Positions 33,780 to 43,699 of a stretch of DNA of 55,080 bases are shown piece after piece. The stretch spans positions 1-55,080 of the forward strand of contig JAIUOJ010000008.1 of assembly GCA_020161335.1 (NCBI GenBank). Direction: 5' to 3'. This stretch comes from Pseudomonadota bacterium (GTDB taxonomy: Bacteria; Pseudomonadota; Gammaproteobacteria; Xanthomonadales; Xanthomonadaceae). Position 1 is the stretch's first letter; every line of letters starts with the position of its first letter. Below the pieces are notes generated by a model. That model worked only from the letters and a program-made list of their open reading frames with translations. It was not told the DNA's origin and did no database searches. Position numbers and translations under genes: made by a program.

Positions 33780-34532
33780 ATGTCGCCGCATGCCGCCCCG
33801 CCGAAGCTGCACGGATGCTACGTGATCTCGCTGCGCCCGGTGGGCGGCCATGCGCCGCTGCGGCGCGCGGCCGCGACGCTGGGCGCACGCACGCTGGCCC
33901 TGTCGCCCTGGCGGATCGCGCCGCGCGACGACGCCGAGACCCGCCGCGCGCTGCGCGACGCGCTGCGTGCCGACACGGTGGTGTTCACCAGCCCGGCCGC
34001 GGTCCGCGCCACTTCCGCGCTGCAGGCCCTGCGTCCACGCCGCGGGCAGGCCTGGCTCGCGGTCGGCGCCGGCATCGACGACGTGCAGGCGCCGGCGCGC
34101 ATGGACAGCGAAGGCCTGCTCGACCTGCCCGCGCTGCGCGACGTGCGCGGCAGGACGATCGCCCTCGTCACCGCGCCCGGCGGGCGTGGCGTGATCGCGC
34201 AGGCGCTGCAGGCGCGCGGCGCGACGCTGCAGCGCGCCGATGTCTACGCGCGCGTGCCGGTGTCGCCCGCGGCCGCCGCGGTCGCGCGCCTGCGCACGCT
34301 GGGCTCGACCCCGCTGCTGCTGGCGCTGAGCAGCGGCGAGGCCCTGCTCGGCGTGCTCGCGGCGCTGCCGTCGGACGCGGCGACGCGCCTGCGCGGCGCG
34401 CGCGTGCTCGCCGCCAGCGAACGCCTCGCCACCCTCGCGCGCGACCACGGCTTCGGCGACGTCGTGGTCGCCGCCGACGCGCGCCCGCGTTCGCTGCTGG
34501 CCGTGGCCGCGCCGCCGGTCGCGCCGCGTTGA
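33780..34532 (+). CDS. hemD: Uroporphyrinogen-III synthase
   Basis: HemD closes and inverts hydroxymethylbilane to uroporphyrinogen III, the branch point of tetrapyrrole synthesis. The family is poorly conserved, but the 250-residue length and several features fit. These are the two-domain layout, the VVFTSPAAVRATSAL block (residues about 62-76), the linker YARVPVSP (crossing residue after the second domain begins) and LLALSSGEALLGVLAAL. The following hemX and hemY genes confirm it. The ATG at 33780 has GGAG only two bases before it, too close for a normal ribosome-binding site, so the start may be slightly different. It is the first gene of hemDXY. Confidence 0.88.
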   Translation: MSPHAAPPKLHGCYVISLRPVGGHAPLRRAAATLGARTLALSPWRIAPRDDAETRRALRDALRADTVVFTSPAAVRATSALQALRPRRGQAWLAVGAGIDDVQAPARMDSEGLLDLPALRDVRGRTIALVTAPGGRGVIAQALQARGATLQRADVYARVPVSPAAAAVARLRTLGSTPLLLALSSGEALLGVLAALPSDAATRLRGARVLAASERLATLARDHGFGDVVVAADARPRSLLAVAAPPVAPR

Positions 34533-34590
34533 ACGCCCTCAGGTCGCAGCCATCGGATAGCATGCGCAGCCCGGCATCCCGCTCCCGCAC

Positions 34591-35565
34591 ATGAACGTGC
34601 CCGTCGACACCCCCCACCCGCCCCGCCGACGCACCTCCGCGCTGGCCTGGCTGCTGGTGCCGGTCCTGCTGCTGGGCGCGGCGGCGTGGGGCTGGCACCA
34701 GTGGCAGGCCCGGCGCGCGACCCAGGCGCAGGTCGCCAGCGCCGAGCAGCTGCGCGCCGACGCACTGGAAGCACGCCTCGACGCGCTGCGCCGCGACCAG
34801 CGCGCGCAGACCGCGCGCCTGCAGCAGGCCGAAGCCACCAACCGCCTGCTGCGCGATGAAGTGCTCGGCCTCGGCCAGCGCGCGGCGCTGGTGGAGGACA
34901 CCGTGCACAAGCTGTCCGATCCGGCGCGCAGCGGCGTGCAGGCGCTGCGCCTGGACGAAGTCGAACTGCTGCTCGCGCAGGGCCAGCAACGCCTGCTGCT
35001 GGCCGGCGACCTCGACGGCGCGCGCCGCGCCTACGCGCTGGCGGCGCAGGTGCTGGACGGCGTCGCCGATCCGGCCTGGCTCAACCTGCGCCAGGCGCTG
35101 ACCCAGGAACGCGCCGCGCTCGACGCGCTCGGCGGCGATCCGCGTGCCGTCGCCGCCGGCAGGCTCGAAGCCTTCGTCGCCGCCCTGCCGGCGCTGCCGG
35201 CGCAGGCACCCGCCGCCGCCGACGGCCAGGCGCCGTGGTGGGAACGCGCCTTCGACCGGATCATCGAAGTGCGGCCCAGCGCCGGCGCAGTGGCGGTGGA
35301 ACCGGCCGATCGCGCCGCCGGGCTGGCCGCGCTGCGCCTGGAGTTCACCCTCGCCCAGGCCGCGATCGAACGCCGCGACCGCGACGGCTACCGTGCCGCG
35401 CTGGCACGCGCCGACGGCTGGATCCAGCGCCTGTGGCCGGCCTCGCCCGCGCGCAGCGCGCAGCAGGCGACCCTGCGCACGCTGGGCGACCTGCCGCTGG
35501 CCGTCGAGCTGCCCACCCTGGGCAGCACGCTGGAGCAACTGCGCAAGCAGCGCAGCGCCGGCTGA
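34591..35565 (+). CDS. hemX: HemX, uroporphyrinogen-III C-methyltransferase-like membrane protein
   Basis: HemX is a single-pass inner-membrane protein found between hemD and hemY. It is annotated as a C-methyltransferase by name, but has no methyltransferase domain, and its role in heme synthesis is unclear. The 324-residue protein has a short cytoplasmic start, one membrane helix at about residues 17-36 (LAWLLVPVLLLGAAAWGW), then a long coiled coil (about 45-110, AEQLRADALEARLDALRRDQ) and the conserved HemX region LDEVELLLAQGQQRLLLAGD. The promoter-like TAGCAT at about 34557 suggests its own start of transcription as well. Its stop is only seven bases from the left boundary of the putative integron cassette. 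Confidence 0.9.
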   Translation: MNVPVDTPHPPRRRTSALAWLLVPVLLLGAAAWGWHQWQARRATQAQVASAEQLRADALEARLDALRRDQRAQTARLQQAEATNRLLRDEVLGLGQRAALVEDTVHKLSDPARSGVQALRLDEVELLLAQGQQRLLLAGDLDGARRAYALAAQVLDGVADPAWLNLRQALTQERAALDALGGDPRAVAAGRLEAFVAALPALPAQAPAAADGQAPWWERAFDRIIEVRPSAGAVAVEPADRAAGLAALRLEFTLAQAAIERRDRDGYRAALARADGWIQRLWPASPARSAQQATLRTLGDLPLAVELPTLGSTLEQLRKQRSAG

Positions 35566-35572
35566 GCGCGTG

Positions 35573-36072
35573 TTCAGCCTGCCGTGACACCCCCAAGACC
35601 ACTCTTCGTTCTTTCGCTGATCAGTCTGGTCGGCTGTGCGAGCGTCGCCACGCCCACCTTGAAAGGCAACTCATGGTCCGGGGAAGATGGTTCTCGACTC
35701 AGCGCGCAGATTCGCTCTACCTCGGAACAACTGCCAGTGGGGTGGCTTCACAAGGCCGGACAGGGCGATGCATTCGGCTCTTTCGCCTATCGCAAGCGAT
35801 CTGGCACATACGACTACTCAGAGCGCGGATACTTCGTGGTAGATCCGAAGTGGCAAAAGGATCGGCAGTATGTCGGCGTGCTCAATCCTGGAGGCGTTTT
35901 CTGCGTCGCCAACCCTCAGCAGCAAGCCAGCGAAGAAACGGGTTCTGGTGGAGATGTGAGCACAATTACGTATTGGACGGTCTATGACTACTGCGTTCAG
36001 TTGCACGGCCAATAGGCCCAACCATTCATTCAACCAGTCGAAGCCGCTTCGCGGCGCGGCTTAAATCAGGCG
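35573..36072 (+). mobile_element. Single integron gene cassette inserted between hemX and hemY
   Basis: A 500-bp segment bounded by two identical GTTCAGCCT sites (35572-35580 and 36072-36080); crossover between G and TT at both gives this length exactly. It has one ORF in the same orientation, starting 11 bases from the left boundary. The ORF stops one base before a site that looks like attC (36016-36078). GC content drops to about 50%. No integrase gene or second attC is in the window, so it would be a stray insertion at a secondary site. Confidence 0.75.
35584..36015 (+). CDS. Cassette-borne putative lipoprotein, unknown function
   Basis: A 143-residue protein with a short signal peptide and lipobox (FVLSLISLVGC, Cys18). 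The mature part is rich in Ser, Tyr and Gly (KRSGTYDYSERGYFVVDP, YVGVLNPGGVFCVANPQQ) and ends with two Cys near WTVYDYCVQLHGQ. I do not recognise a family. GC content and codon use (TCT, CGA, CAT, AAT, GGA) differ strongly from every neighbour, which shows recent transfer. Start GTG at 35584. It sits in the hemX-hemY gap, followed directly by the attC-like site, so it fits an integron cassette ORF. It is in the same direction as the hem genes and could be expressed from their promoter. Confidence 0.8.
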   Translation: MTPPRPLFVLSLISLVGCASVATPTLKGNSWSGEDGSRLSAQIRSTSEQLPVGWLHKAGQGDAFGSFAYRKRSGTYDYSERGYFVVDPKWQKDRQYVGVLNPGGVFCVANPQQQASEETGSGGDVSTITYWTVYDYCVQLHGQ

Positions 36073-36078
36073 TTCAGC
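36016..36078 (+). repeat. attC (59-base-element-like) recombination site
   Basis: Starts with GCCCAAC (36016-36022, fits RYYYAAC) and ends with GTTCAGC (36072-36078, a near match to GTTRRRY). Between them are ATTCATTCAA and the inverted pair GAAGCCGC/GCGGCTT around a TTC core (about 36040-36062), the layout of Xanthomonas-type attC sites. Confidence 0.75.
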
Positions 36079-36141
36079 CTGTCCACGCCGCGACCACATC
36101 GCCCGCGCGACCCTGTCGCCGCGACGAAGAGGAGCCCGACC

Positions 36142-37395
36142 ATGAACCTGTTCCGCAACCTGCTGCTGTGGATCGCGCTGGCCCTGGCCGGCGCCCTGCT
36201 GGCGCAACTGCTGCTCGCGCACGACCCGGGCTACGTGCTGGTGCGCTGGCGCGGCTACGACTACACCACCTCCGTGTTCAAGGGCGCGGCGGTGCTGTTC
36301 GCCATCGCCTTCGTGCTGTGGTTGCTGTGGACCCTGCTGGCGCTGCCGTTCCGCGCCTGGGGCCGGCATCGCGACCAACGCGCGCGCGCGCGCATCAACG
36401 ACGGTTTCGATGCCCTGCACCAGGGCCACTACGCGCGCGCCGAGAAACTGCTGGCGCAGGCCGCCGATGACGAGCGCGTCGAAGCCGCCGCGCGCATCGG
36501 CGCCAGCCGCGCGGCGCGCGCACGCGGCGACCAGGCCGCGGCCCGCGCCCAGCTCGACGGTTTCGGCGAACGCCATCCGGCAACGCGCGCGATCGCTGCG
36601 GCGCAGCTGGCGCTGGACGAGGGTCGCGCGTCCGATGCGTTGGCCGTGCTCGACGCCCCCGCCGCGCAACCGCTGCCGCCACGCGGACTGGCGTTGCGCG
36701 CCGACGCGCTGGCCGCCAGTGGCGAGGCCGCGCAGGCCTACGGGCTGCTCGGCGCGCTGCGCCAGCAGCAGGCGTGGCCCGAGGCCGCGCTGGCCGAACG
36801 CGAACGGCAGTGGGCGCAAGCCGCGCTGCTCGATGCCGCTGACGGCAACCTGCTGGCCGAACGCTGGGACGGCATCCCCAGGGCGCTGCGCAGCGACCCG
36901 GCCATTGCCCGCGCCTACGCCAGCCGCGCGGTGGCCTTCGGCTGGGACGAGGCCGCGCTGAAAACCCTGGAGCAGGCGCTGGACGCGCGCTGGGACGACG
37001 CGCTCGCGCTGCACTACGCGCAGCTGCCGGTCGGCCGCGTCGAAGAACGCCGCGCGGTGGTGGCGCGCTGGCAGCAGGCGCATCCGGCCAGCCCGGCGCT
37101 GCCGTTGGCGCTGGCGCGCCTGGCGGCGGCGAATGGCCAGTGGCCGCAGGCCGAGGCGCAGCTGCATCGCGCGTTGGCCCAGGGCGGCGGCGGCGACGCC
37201 TGGGAAGCGCTGGGCGAAGGCTACGCGCAGGCCGGCGACGAGGCGCGCGCGCGCCAGTGCTACGCCAATGCGCTGCGCGCGCTGCGCGGCGAGGCGGTGA
37301 CGCCGCTGGGCGTGCGCGACCTGCAGCAGCAGATCGCGGACGAGGCGGTGGTCGAGGACCGCAACGAATTCGGCTTCCCGCGCCTGCGCCACTGA
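36142..37395 (+). CDS. hemY: HemY, heme-biosynthesis-associated TPR membrane protein
   Basis: The proteobacterial HemY protein (not the protoporphyrinogen oxidase of the same name) is an inner-membrane protein with two N-terminal helices and a cytoplasmic TPR region. It is always near hemD/hemX. The 417-residue sequence has helices at about 6-28 (LLLWIALALAGALLAQLLLA) and 46-68 (GAAVLFAIAFVLWLLWTLLA). The family motif DPGYVLVRWRGYDYTTSV lies between them. TPR-like helical repeats follow (INDGFDALHQGHYARAEKLL, TRAIAAAQLALDEGRASDAL). A ribosome-binding site, GAGGAG, is 10 bases before the ATG. It is the third gene of hemDXY, cut off from hemX by the cassette. Confidence 0.92.
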   Translation: MNLFRNLLLWIALALAGALLAQLLLAHDPGYVLVRWRGYDYTTSVFKGAAVLFAIAFVLWLLWTLLALPFRAWGRHRDQRARARINDGFDALHQGHYARAEKLLAQAADDERVEAAARIGASRAARARGDQAAARAQLDGFGERHPATRAIAAAQLALDEGRASDALAVLDAPAAQPLPPRGLALRADALAASGEAAQAYGLLGALRQQQAWPEAALAERERQWAQAALLDAADGNLLAERWDGIPRALRSDPAIARAYASRAVAFGWDEAALKTLEQALDARWDDALALHYAQLPVGRVEERRAVVARWQQAHPASPALPLALARLAAANGQWPQAEAQLHRALAQGGGGDAWEALGEGYAQAGDEARARQCYANALRALRGEAVTPLGVRDLQQQIADEAVVEDRNEFGFPRLRH

Positions 37396-37421
37396 AGACC
37401 CCCGGCAAAGCCAGGGGCTTC
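37394..37421 (+). terminator. Hairpin terminator of hemY
   Basis: GAAG..CCCC-C-GGC, loop AAA, GCC-A-GGGG..CTTC spans the hemY stop region. It has one mismatch and no clear U tract. A second hairpin, CCCTCGC/GCGAGGG (37468-37495), follows in the same convergent spacer. Confidence 0.55.
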
Positions 37422-37534
37422 ATGGTTCGCGCCAGGCATCCGGCGCCGAACCACGGCGACTCCACGACCCTCGCTCCGCGCCCGCAGGGCGAGGGACCTC
37501 AAGGCCACCGGTTGCTCGCCCCGCCCGTTTCAGC

Positions 37535-38551
37535 TCAGCCCGGCTTCACCGCACGGTGCGCGCGACGCCAGCTGCGCAGCGCGATGGCCGCCACCGCTGC
37601 GGCCAGCCACAGCGGCCACAGCAGGGCGAGCGCCACCAGCGTGTCGAGCAGGCCGTACCAGCCGCTGCCCAGCGCGCTGCCCAGGCGCGCGAAGAAGCCG
37701 GGGCTGTGCTGCGCAAACACCGCCTCGACATCCACCCGCTCGGCGCTGCGCACCTGCGGCGCCTGCTGCAGCGACAGGCTGATCGTCGCGAAGGCCACCC
37801 GGTCCTCGAACTCGCGCTGCGCCACCAGCGCCTCGTCGCGCGCGGCCAGCGCTTGCGCGCGCGCCGCGTAGGCCTCGGCCTTGCGGTCGAGGCGATCGCC
37901 CGCCTGCACCGCGTCGCCCAGCGACGCCTGCAGCGCCTGCCCGCGCTGGTAGGCCAGCTGCTGGCGCAGCAGGTCGAACTGGGCGTCGTGTGCGCTGAAG
38001 TCGCGCCCGTCGAGGACGCGCATCTGCCCGGCCAGCTCGCGCAGGAACGCCTGCGCGCGGTCGCTGGGCACGCGCACGCTCAGCTCGCCGCGGGTGACGT
38101 ATTCGGTGAGCTCCAGTTGCTTGCCCTCGCCCATCGGCCGGCGCCGCACGCGCAGGGTGTCGGTGCGGATGCGGTTGCCGACCACGAACCCGCCCTGCGC
38201 AGCCACGAGGTCCTCGATCGCCAGCGCCGAGCGATAGACATCATCGACCTGGAACTGCACCTGCGCGGTGCGGATGAAGCGGCGCGCCGGGTCGTCCTGG
38301 CTGGCGATGGCCGACACCATCTGCTGCGGCGACGGCGGCGCCTCGGGACGGACGACGGCGTCGTCGCCCGGTGCCGCCGCGTCGGACTGCAGGCGCGCCG
38401 CGCCGGCGGCGGCCTCGGCCGGCGACGCGGGCGCGGGGGCGGCGTCGCTGCCCACGGATTCGGCGGCCTCGTGCGGCGACTGCGCGCAGGCGGCGAGCAG
38501 GGCCAGTGCCAGCACGGCAGGCAAGCGGCGGGGAAGGCGGGCGTGCAGCAT
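37535..38551 (-). CDS. DUF4349 lipoprotein with C-terminal membrane helix
   Basis: A 338-residue lipoprotein of the DUF4349 family. The lipobox is LALLAACAQ (Cys near residue 22). A low-complexity Ala/Pro region follows to about 70. The DUF4349 domain begins RRFIRTAQVQFQVDDVYRSA and includes GGFVVGNRIR, RGELSVRVPSDRAQAFLREL and the coiled coil YQRGQALQASLGDAVQAGDR. A membrane helix at about 300-322 (LVALALLWPLWLAAAVAAIA) and a basic tail end it. ATG at 38551 has GAGGA with a 7-base spacer. This layout, lipid anchor at one end and inner-membrane helix at the other, is normal for the family; its function is unknown. Divergent from the MgtC gene. Confidence 0.87.
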   Translation of the reverse strand: MLHARLPRRLPAVLALALLAACAQSPHEAAESVGSDAAPAPASPAEAAAGAARLQSDAAAPGDDAVVRPEAPPSPQQMVSAIASQDDPARRFIRTAQVQFQVDDVYRSALAIEDLVAAQGGFVVGNRIRTDTLRVRRRPMGEGKQLELTEYVTRGELSVRVPSDRAQAFLRELAGQMRVLDGRDFSAHDAQFDLLRQQLAYQRGQALQASLGDAVQAGDRLDRKAEAYAARAQALAARDEALVAQREFEDRVAFATISLSLQQAPQVRSAERVDVEAVFAQHSPGFFARLGSALGSGWYGLLDTLVALALLWPLWLAAAVAAIALRSWRRAHRAVKPG

Positions 38552-38630
38552 GGTGGCGTCCTCTGGGATGGCGGTGGTGGCCCCAGCACGAACGCGCGGC
38601 GGCGGCCGCCGGGGTTGGCGACGCGCGTGG

Positions 38631-38643
38631 CATAGTGCCGGCA
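38631..38643 (+). promoter_or_regulatory. Candidate -10 box of a leaderless promoter (MgtC/DUF4010 gene)
   Basis: CATAGT (38631-38636) ends seven bases before the ATG at 38643. There is no Shine-Dalgarno. Same geometry as before the genes at 950 and 19854. Confidence 0.3.
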
Positions 38644-39905
38644 TGCCCGAACCCCACGGCCTGCCGATCCTGTCGCTGACCACCGCGCTGGGCGCCGGGC
38701 TGTTGATCGGCCTGCTCTACGAGCGGCGCAAGCAGGACGATCCCGCCATCGCCGCGGGCCTGCGCACGCACACCCTGGCCGCGCTGGCCGGCGCGGTCGC
38801 GCTGTGGCTCGGACTGCCCGCCTTCCTCGCCGTGCTGGTGCTGATCGGCGGCTTCGCCGCGCTGAGCTACCTGCGCACCAGCCAGGTCGACGCCGGCACG
38901 ACGGCCGAACTCGCCCTGCTGTGCAGCGTGCTGCTGGGCGGGGTGGCGATGCGCTCGCCGGGGCTGGCCGGCGCGCTGGCGGTGGTGGTCGCGATCCTGA
39001 TCCAGGCCAAGTCGAAGCTGCACCGCTTCAGCCGCGAACTGGTGAGCGACCGCGAGATCGCCGACGGCCTGACCCTGCTCGCGTTCGCGCTGATCGTGCT
39101 GCCGCTGCTGCCGGACGAACCGATCGGCCCGTACGGCGCGATCAACCTGTCGACCGTGTGGAAGCTGGTGGTGCTGGTGATGGCGATCGGCGCGCTGGGC
39201 CACGTCGCGCTGCGCGTGATCGGCAGCCGCTGGGGCCTGGTGGTGTCCGGCTTCTTCTCCGGCTACGTGTCGTCGACCGCGGCGACCGCCGGCTTCGGCC
39301 AGAGCGCGAAGGCGCAGCCGGCGCTGCTCAACGCCGCGGTCGGCGCGACCATGCTCGCCAACCTCGCCTCGCTGAGCCTGTTCGTGCCGATCCTGCTCGC
39401 GGTGGCGCCGGCATTGCTGCGCGAGATCGCGCTGGAACTGGCCGCCGCCGCGGCGATGCTGCTGGCCGGCGCGACGCTGGGCTTCCATCGCGGCGAGCAG
39501 GCCGATGCGCCGCCGCCCAACAGCGACGCGCGCATGTTCCGCATCGGCCAGGCCGTCGGTTTCGCCGCCCTGATCGCCGGCGTGATGTTCGCCTCGCAGC
39601 TCGCCGCGCACTGGCTCGGGCCGAGCGCCGCGCTGGCCACCGCCTTCCTCACCGCGCTGGCGGAACTGCAGGCGGCCACCGCCACCGTGGCCACCCTGTT
39701 CCGCGACGGCACCATCGACGCCGAGGCCGCGCGCTGGGCGGTGGTGGGCCTGCTCGCGGCGAGTGCCCTGGCGAAATCGGTGGTGGCCTTCGCCAGCGGC
39801 GGCCGCGCGTTCGGCCTGCGGGTCGCGATCGGGCTGCTGGCGATGACCGCCGCGGCAGTGGTGGTGTCCATGTTCGGCAACGCATTCCCGGGAAGCACCG
39901 CATGA
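38643..39905 (+). CDS. MgtC/SapB-DUF4010 membrane protein
   Basis: A 420-residue polytopic membrane protein. The N-terminal MgtC/SapB-like domain (about 1-140) has ALGAGLLIGLLYERRKQDD and RTHTLAALAGAVALWLG, close to the family signature. The DUF4010 domain follows (about 150-410), with GFFSGYVSSTAATAGFGQSA and a conserved SSTA/T box. About 11 to 12 helices are predicted. MgtC proteins have been tied to Mg2+ limitation and to ATP-synthase control, but the DUF4010 fusion is not characterised. The VOC gene starts within its stop codon (ATGA), so the two are coupled. Confidence 0.87.
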   Translation: MPEPHGLPILSLTTALGAGLLIGLLYERRKQDDPAIAAGLRTHTLAALAGAVALWLGLPAFLAVLVLIGGFAALSYLRTSQVDAGTTAELALLCSVLLGGVAMRSPGLAGALAVVVAILIQAKSKLHRFSRELVSDREIADGLTLLAFALIVLPLLPDEPIGPYGAINLSTVWKLVVLVMAIGALGHVALRVIGSRWGLVVSGFFSGYVSSTAATAGFGQSAKAQPALLNAAVGATMLANLASLSLFVPILLAVAPALLREIALELAAAAAMLLAGATLGFHRGEQADAPPPNSDARMFRIGQAVGFAALIAGVMFASQLAAHWLGPSAALATAFLTALAELQAATATVATLFRDGTIDAEAARWAVVGLLAASALAKSVVAFASGGRAFGLRVAIGLLAMTAAAVVVSMFGNAFPGSTA

Positions 39906-40261
39906 CGTTCAACAACCTGATCCCCAAGGTCTTCTACGACCGCCTGCAGGATGGCCTCGACTTCTTCGTCGGCGCGCTCGGCTTCGAGGTGCTGCACCGG
40001 GATGCGACGCTGGCGGTGGTCGCGCGCGACGGCGCCAAGGCGTACATCGTCGAAAGCCCCGAGTACGCGGCCAAGGATCGCCCGGAACTGGCGATCGAGA
40101 CCGACGACATCGACGCCGTGCACCGCGAACTGTCGGCGCGCGCGCCGGAACGCCTGCATCCGAACCTGCCGCGCGTCATCGCGCGTCCCTGGGGCACGCG
40201 CGAGTTCGCGATGCTCGATCCGACCACGGTCTGCGTGGTGTTCCGGGAGTGGCCGGAGTAG
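39902..40261 (+). CDS. VOC (glyoxalase/bleomycin-resistance) family protein
   Basis: A 119-residue protein with one VOC fold of two beta-alpha-beta-beta-beta units. The start NNLIPKVFYDRLQDGLDFFV and LGFEVLHRD are typical. ATDDIDAV-like ETDDIDAVHRELSAR marks the second unit, and WGTREFAMLDPTTVCVVFREW the last strands. Metal ligands such as those of glyoxalase I are not clear (candidate Glu in REFAML). There is no signal peptide. Its ATG overlaps the stop of the MgtC/DUF4010 gene by four bases. The chemistry is unknown, and many such proteins bind rather than convert ligands. Confidence 0.85.
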   Translation: MTFNNLIPKVFYDRLQDGLDFFVGALGFEVLHRDATLAVVARDGAKAYIVESPEYAAKDRPELAIETDDIDAVHRELSARAPERLHPNLPRVIARPWGTREFAMLDPTTVCVVFREWPE

Positions 40262-40323
40262 GTGTTCTTCCGGAACGCCATGCGCGATCGCGAATGCTGC
40301 GCATGCCGGCCAGGCAGATTTTG

Positions 40324-40405
40324 CCTGTCATCCCGAGCGCAGCGAGGGATCTGCCTGGTCGGCTGCACGTACGGAGAGATCCCTCGCTGCGCTCGGGATC
40401 ACAGG
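40324..40405. repeat. Inverted-repeat element between convergent genes (family C)
   Basis: Left arm CCTGT-ATCCCGAGCGCAGCGAGG (40324-40352) and right arm CCTCGCTGCGCTCGGGATCA (40377-40405) form a stem of about 27 bp with one or two mismatches and a 24-base loop. It lies between the VOC and uup 3' ends. A degenerate copy is at 2433-2505. Bidirectional terminator likely. Confidence 0.8.
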
Positions 40406-40419
40406 CATGTCGCCCAGGC

Positions 40420-42288
<1,869 letters not shown>

Positions 42289-42372
42289 GCCGCCATTCTA
42301 CCGGTCGCCACGCCGGGCCTTCGCGCGGTGCGCTAAGGTGCCTGCCGACCCCGCACCTCCCCCAGGACCGTC

Positions 42373-43677
42373 GTGCTCCGTACCGACCTCGCCACCCGCG
42401 TCCACGACCACAACTGGCGGCTGGACCCGATCATCCGCAGCCTGCTCGACACCGACTTCTACAAGCTGCTGATGCTGCAGCTGATCTGGCGACGGTACCC
42501 GGACGTGCAGGCGACGTTCGAACTGATCAACCGCCACCGCGCCGTGCGCCTGGCCGACGACATCCCCGAAGCCGAACTGCGCGCCCAGCTCGACCACGCG
42601 CGCAGCCTGCGCTTCACCCGGCGCGAGCTGATCTGGCTGGCCGGCAACACGTTCTATGGCCGGCAGCAGATGTTCGCGCCCGACTTCCTGGCCTGGCTGG
42701 CCGACGCGCAGCTGCCGGAATACGAATTGTCGAAGCAGGACGGCCAGTACCTGCTGCGCTTCCCCGGGCCCTGGATGCTGACCACGCTGTGGGAGATCCC
42801 GGCGCTGGCGATCGTCAACGAACTGCGCAGCCGCGCCGCGCTGCAGGGCCGCGACCGCTTCGCGCTGGACGTGCTGTACGCGCGGGCGAAGGCGAAGCTG
42901 TGGGGCAAGGTGGAGCGCCTGCAGGCGCTGCCGGACCTGGTGCTGAGCGATTTCGGCACGCGCCGGCGGCACTCGTTCCTGTGGCAGCGCTGGTGCGTGG
43001 AAGCACTGAAGGAAGGCCTGGGTGCGCGCTTCATCGGCACCTCGAACGTGCTGCTGGCGATGGAGAGCGACCTGGAAGCGATCGGCACCAATGCGCACGA
43101 GCTGCCGATGGTGCTGGCCGCGCTCGCCGACGGCGACGACGCCCTGCGCGCCGCGCCCTACCGCGTGCTGGAGGACTGGCGCGAGCTGTATTCGGGCAAC
43201 CTGCTGGTGGTGCTGCCCGACGCCTTCGGCACGGCGGCGTTCCTGCGCGACGCACCGGACTGGGTGGCCGACTGGACCGGCTTCCGTCCCGACAGCCTGC
43301 CACCGGTCGAGGCCGGCGAGCAGGTGATCCGCTGGTGGCGCGAACGCGGCCGCGACCCGGCGAACAAGCTGCTGATCTTCTCCGACGGCATGGACGTCGA
43401 TTCGATCGAGAAGACGTATGCGCACTTCCATGGCCGCGTGCGCATGAGCTTCGGCTGGGGCACCAACCTGACCAACGACTTCCGCGACTGCGCGCCCTTC
43501 GCCGCCGACGGCCTCGACCCGATCTCGCTGGTGTGCAAGGTCACCGCGGCGGACGGCCGCCCCGCGGTGAAGCTGTCCGACAACCCGGCCAAGGCCACCG
43601 GCGACAAGGACGAGATTGCGCGCTACCTGCGCGTGTTCGGCGAGGCGGGGCGCGAAACGACGCCGGTCGTGGTGTAG
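42373..43677 (+). CDS. pncB: Nicotinate phosphoribosyltransferase
   Basis: PncB joins nicotinate to PRPP, with ATP, to make nicotinate mononucleotide in the NAD salvage pathway. The 434-residue protein has the family start [19 protein letters not shown]. The phosphohistidine region is [28 protein letters not shown] provides the phosphate-binding loop, and [12 protein letters not shown] is also typical. The start is GTG at 42373, supported by AGGA five bases before it; no ATG fits. A TAAGGT -10-like box lies at about 42333. The gene's 3' end is only 22 bases from the convergent thiolase gene. Confidence 0.95.
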   Translation: MLRTDLATRVHDHNWRLDPIIRSLLDTDFYKLLMLQLIWRRYPDVQATFELINRHRAVRLADDIPEAELRAQLDHARSLRFTRRELIWLAGNTFYGRQQMFAPDFLAWLADAQLPEYELSKQDGQYLLRFPGPWMLTTLWEIPALAIVNELRSRAALQGRDRFALDVLYARAKAKLWGKVERLQALPDLVLSDFGTRRRHSFLWQRWCVEALKEGLGARFIGTSNVLLAMESDLEAIGTNAHELPMVLAALADGDDALRAAPYRVLEDWRELYSGNLLVVLPDAFGTAAFLRDAPDWVADWTGFRPDSLPPVEAGEQVIRWWRERGRDPANKLLIFSDGMDVDSIEKTYAHFHGRVRMSFGWGTNLTNDFRDCAPFAADGLDPISLVCKVTAADGRPAVKLSDNPAKATGDKDEIARYLRVFGEAGRETTPVVV

Positions 43678-43699
43678 CCGCGGCGCGGCGACCGCCGGC

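Noticed and set aside
35573-36078. A complete chromosomal integron
   Set aside because: Only one cassette and one attC-like site are visible, with no integrase gene or attI in the window. A lone cassette insertion explains the data.
36142-37395. HemY as protoporphyrinogen oxidase
   Set aside because: No FAD-binding motif. Two membrane helices and TPR-like repeats identify the other protein family that carries the same name.
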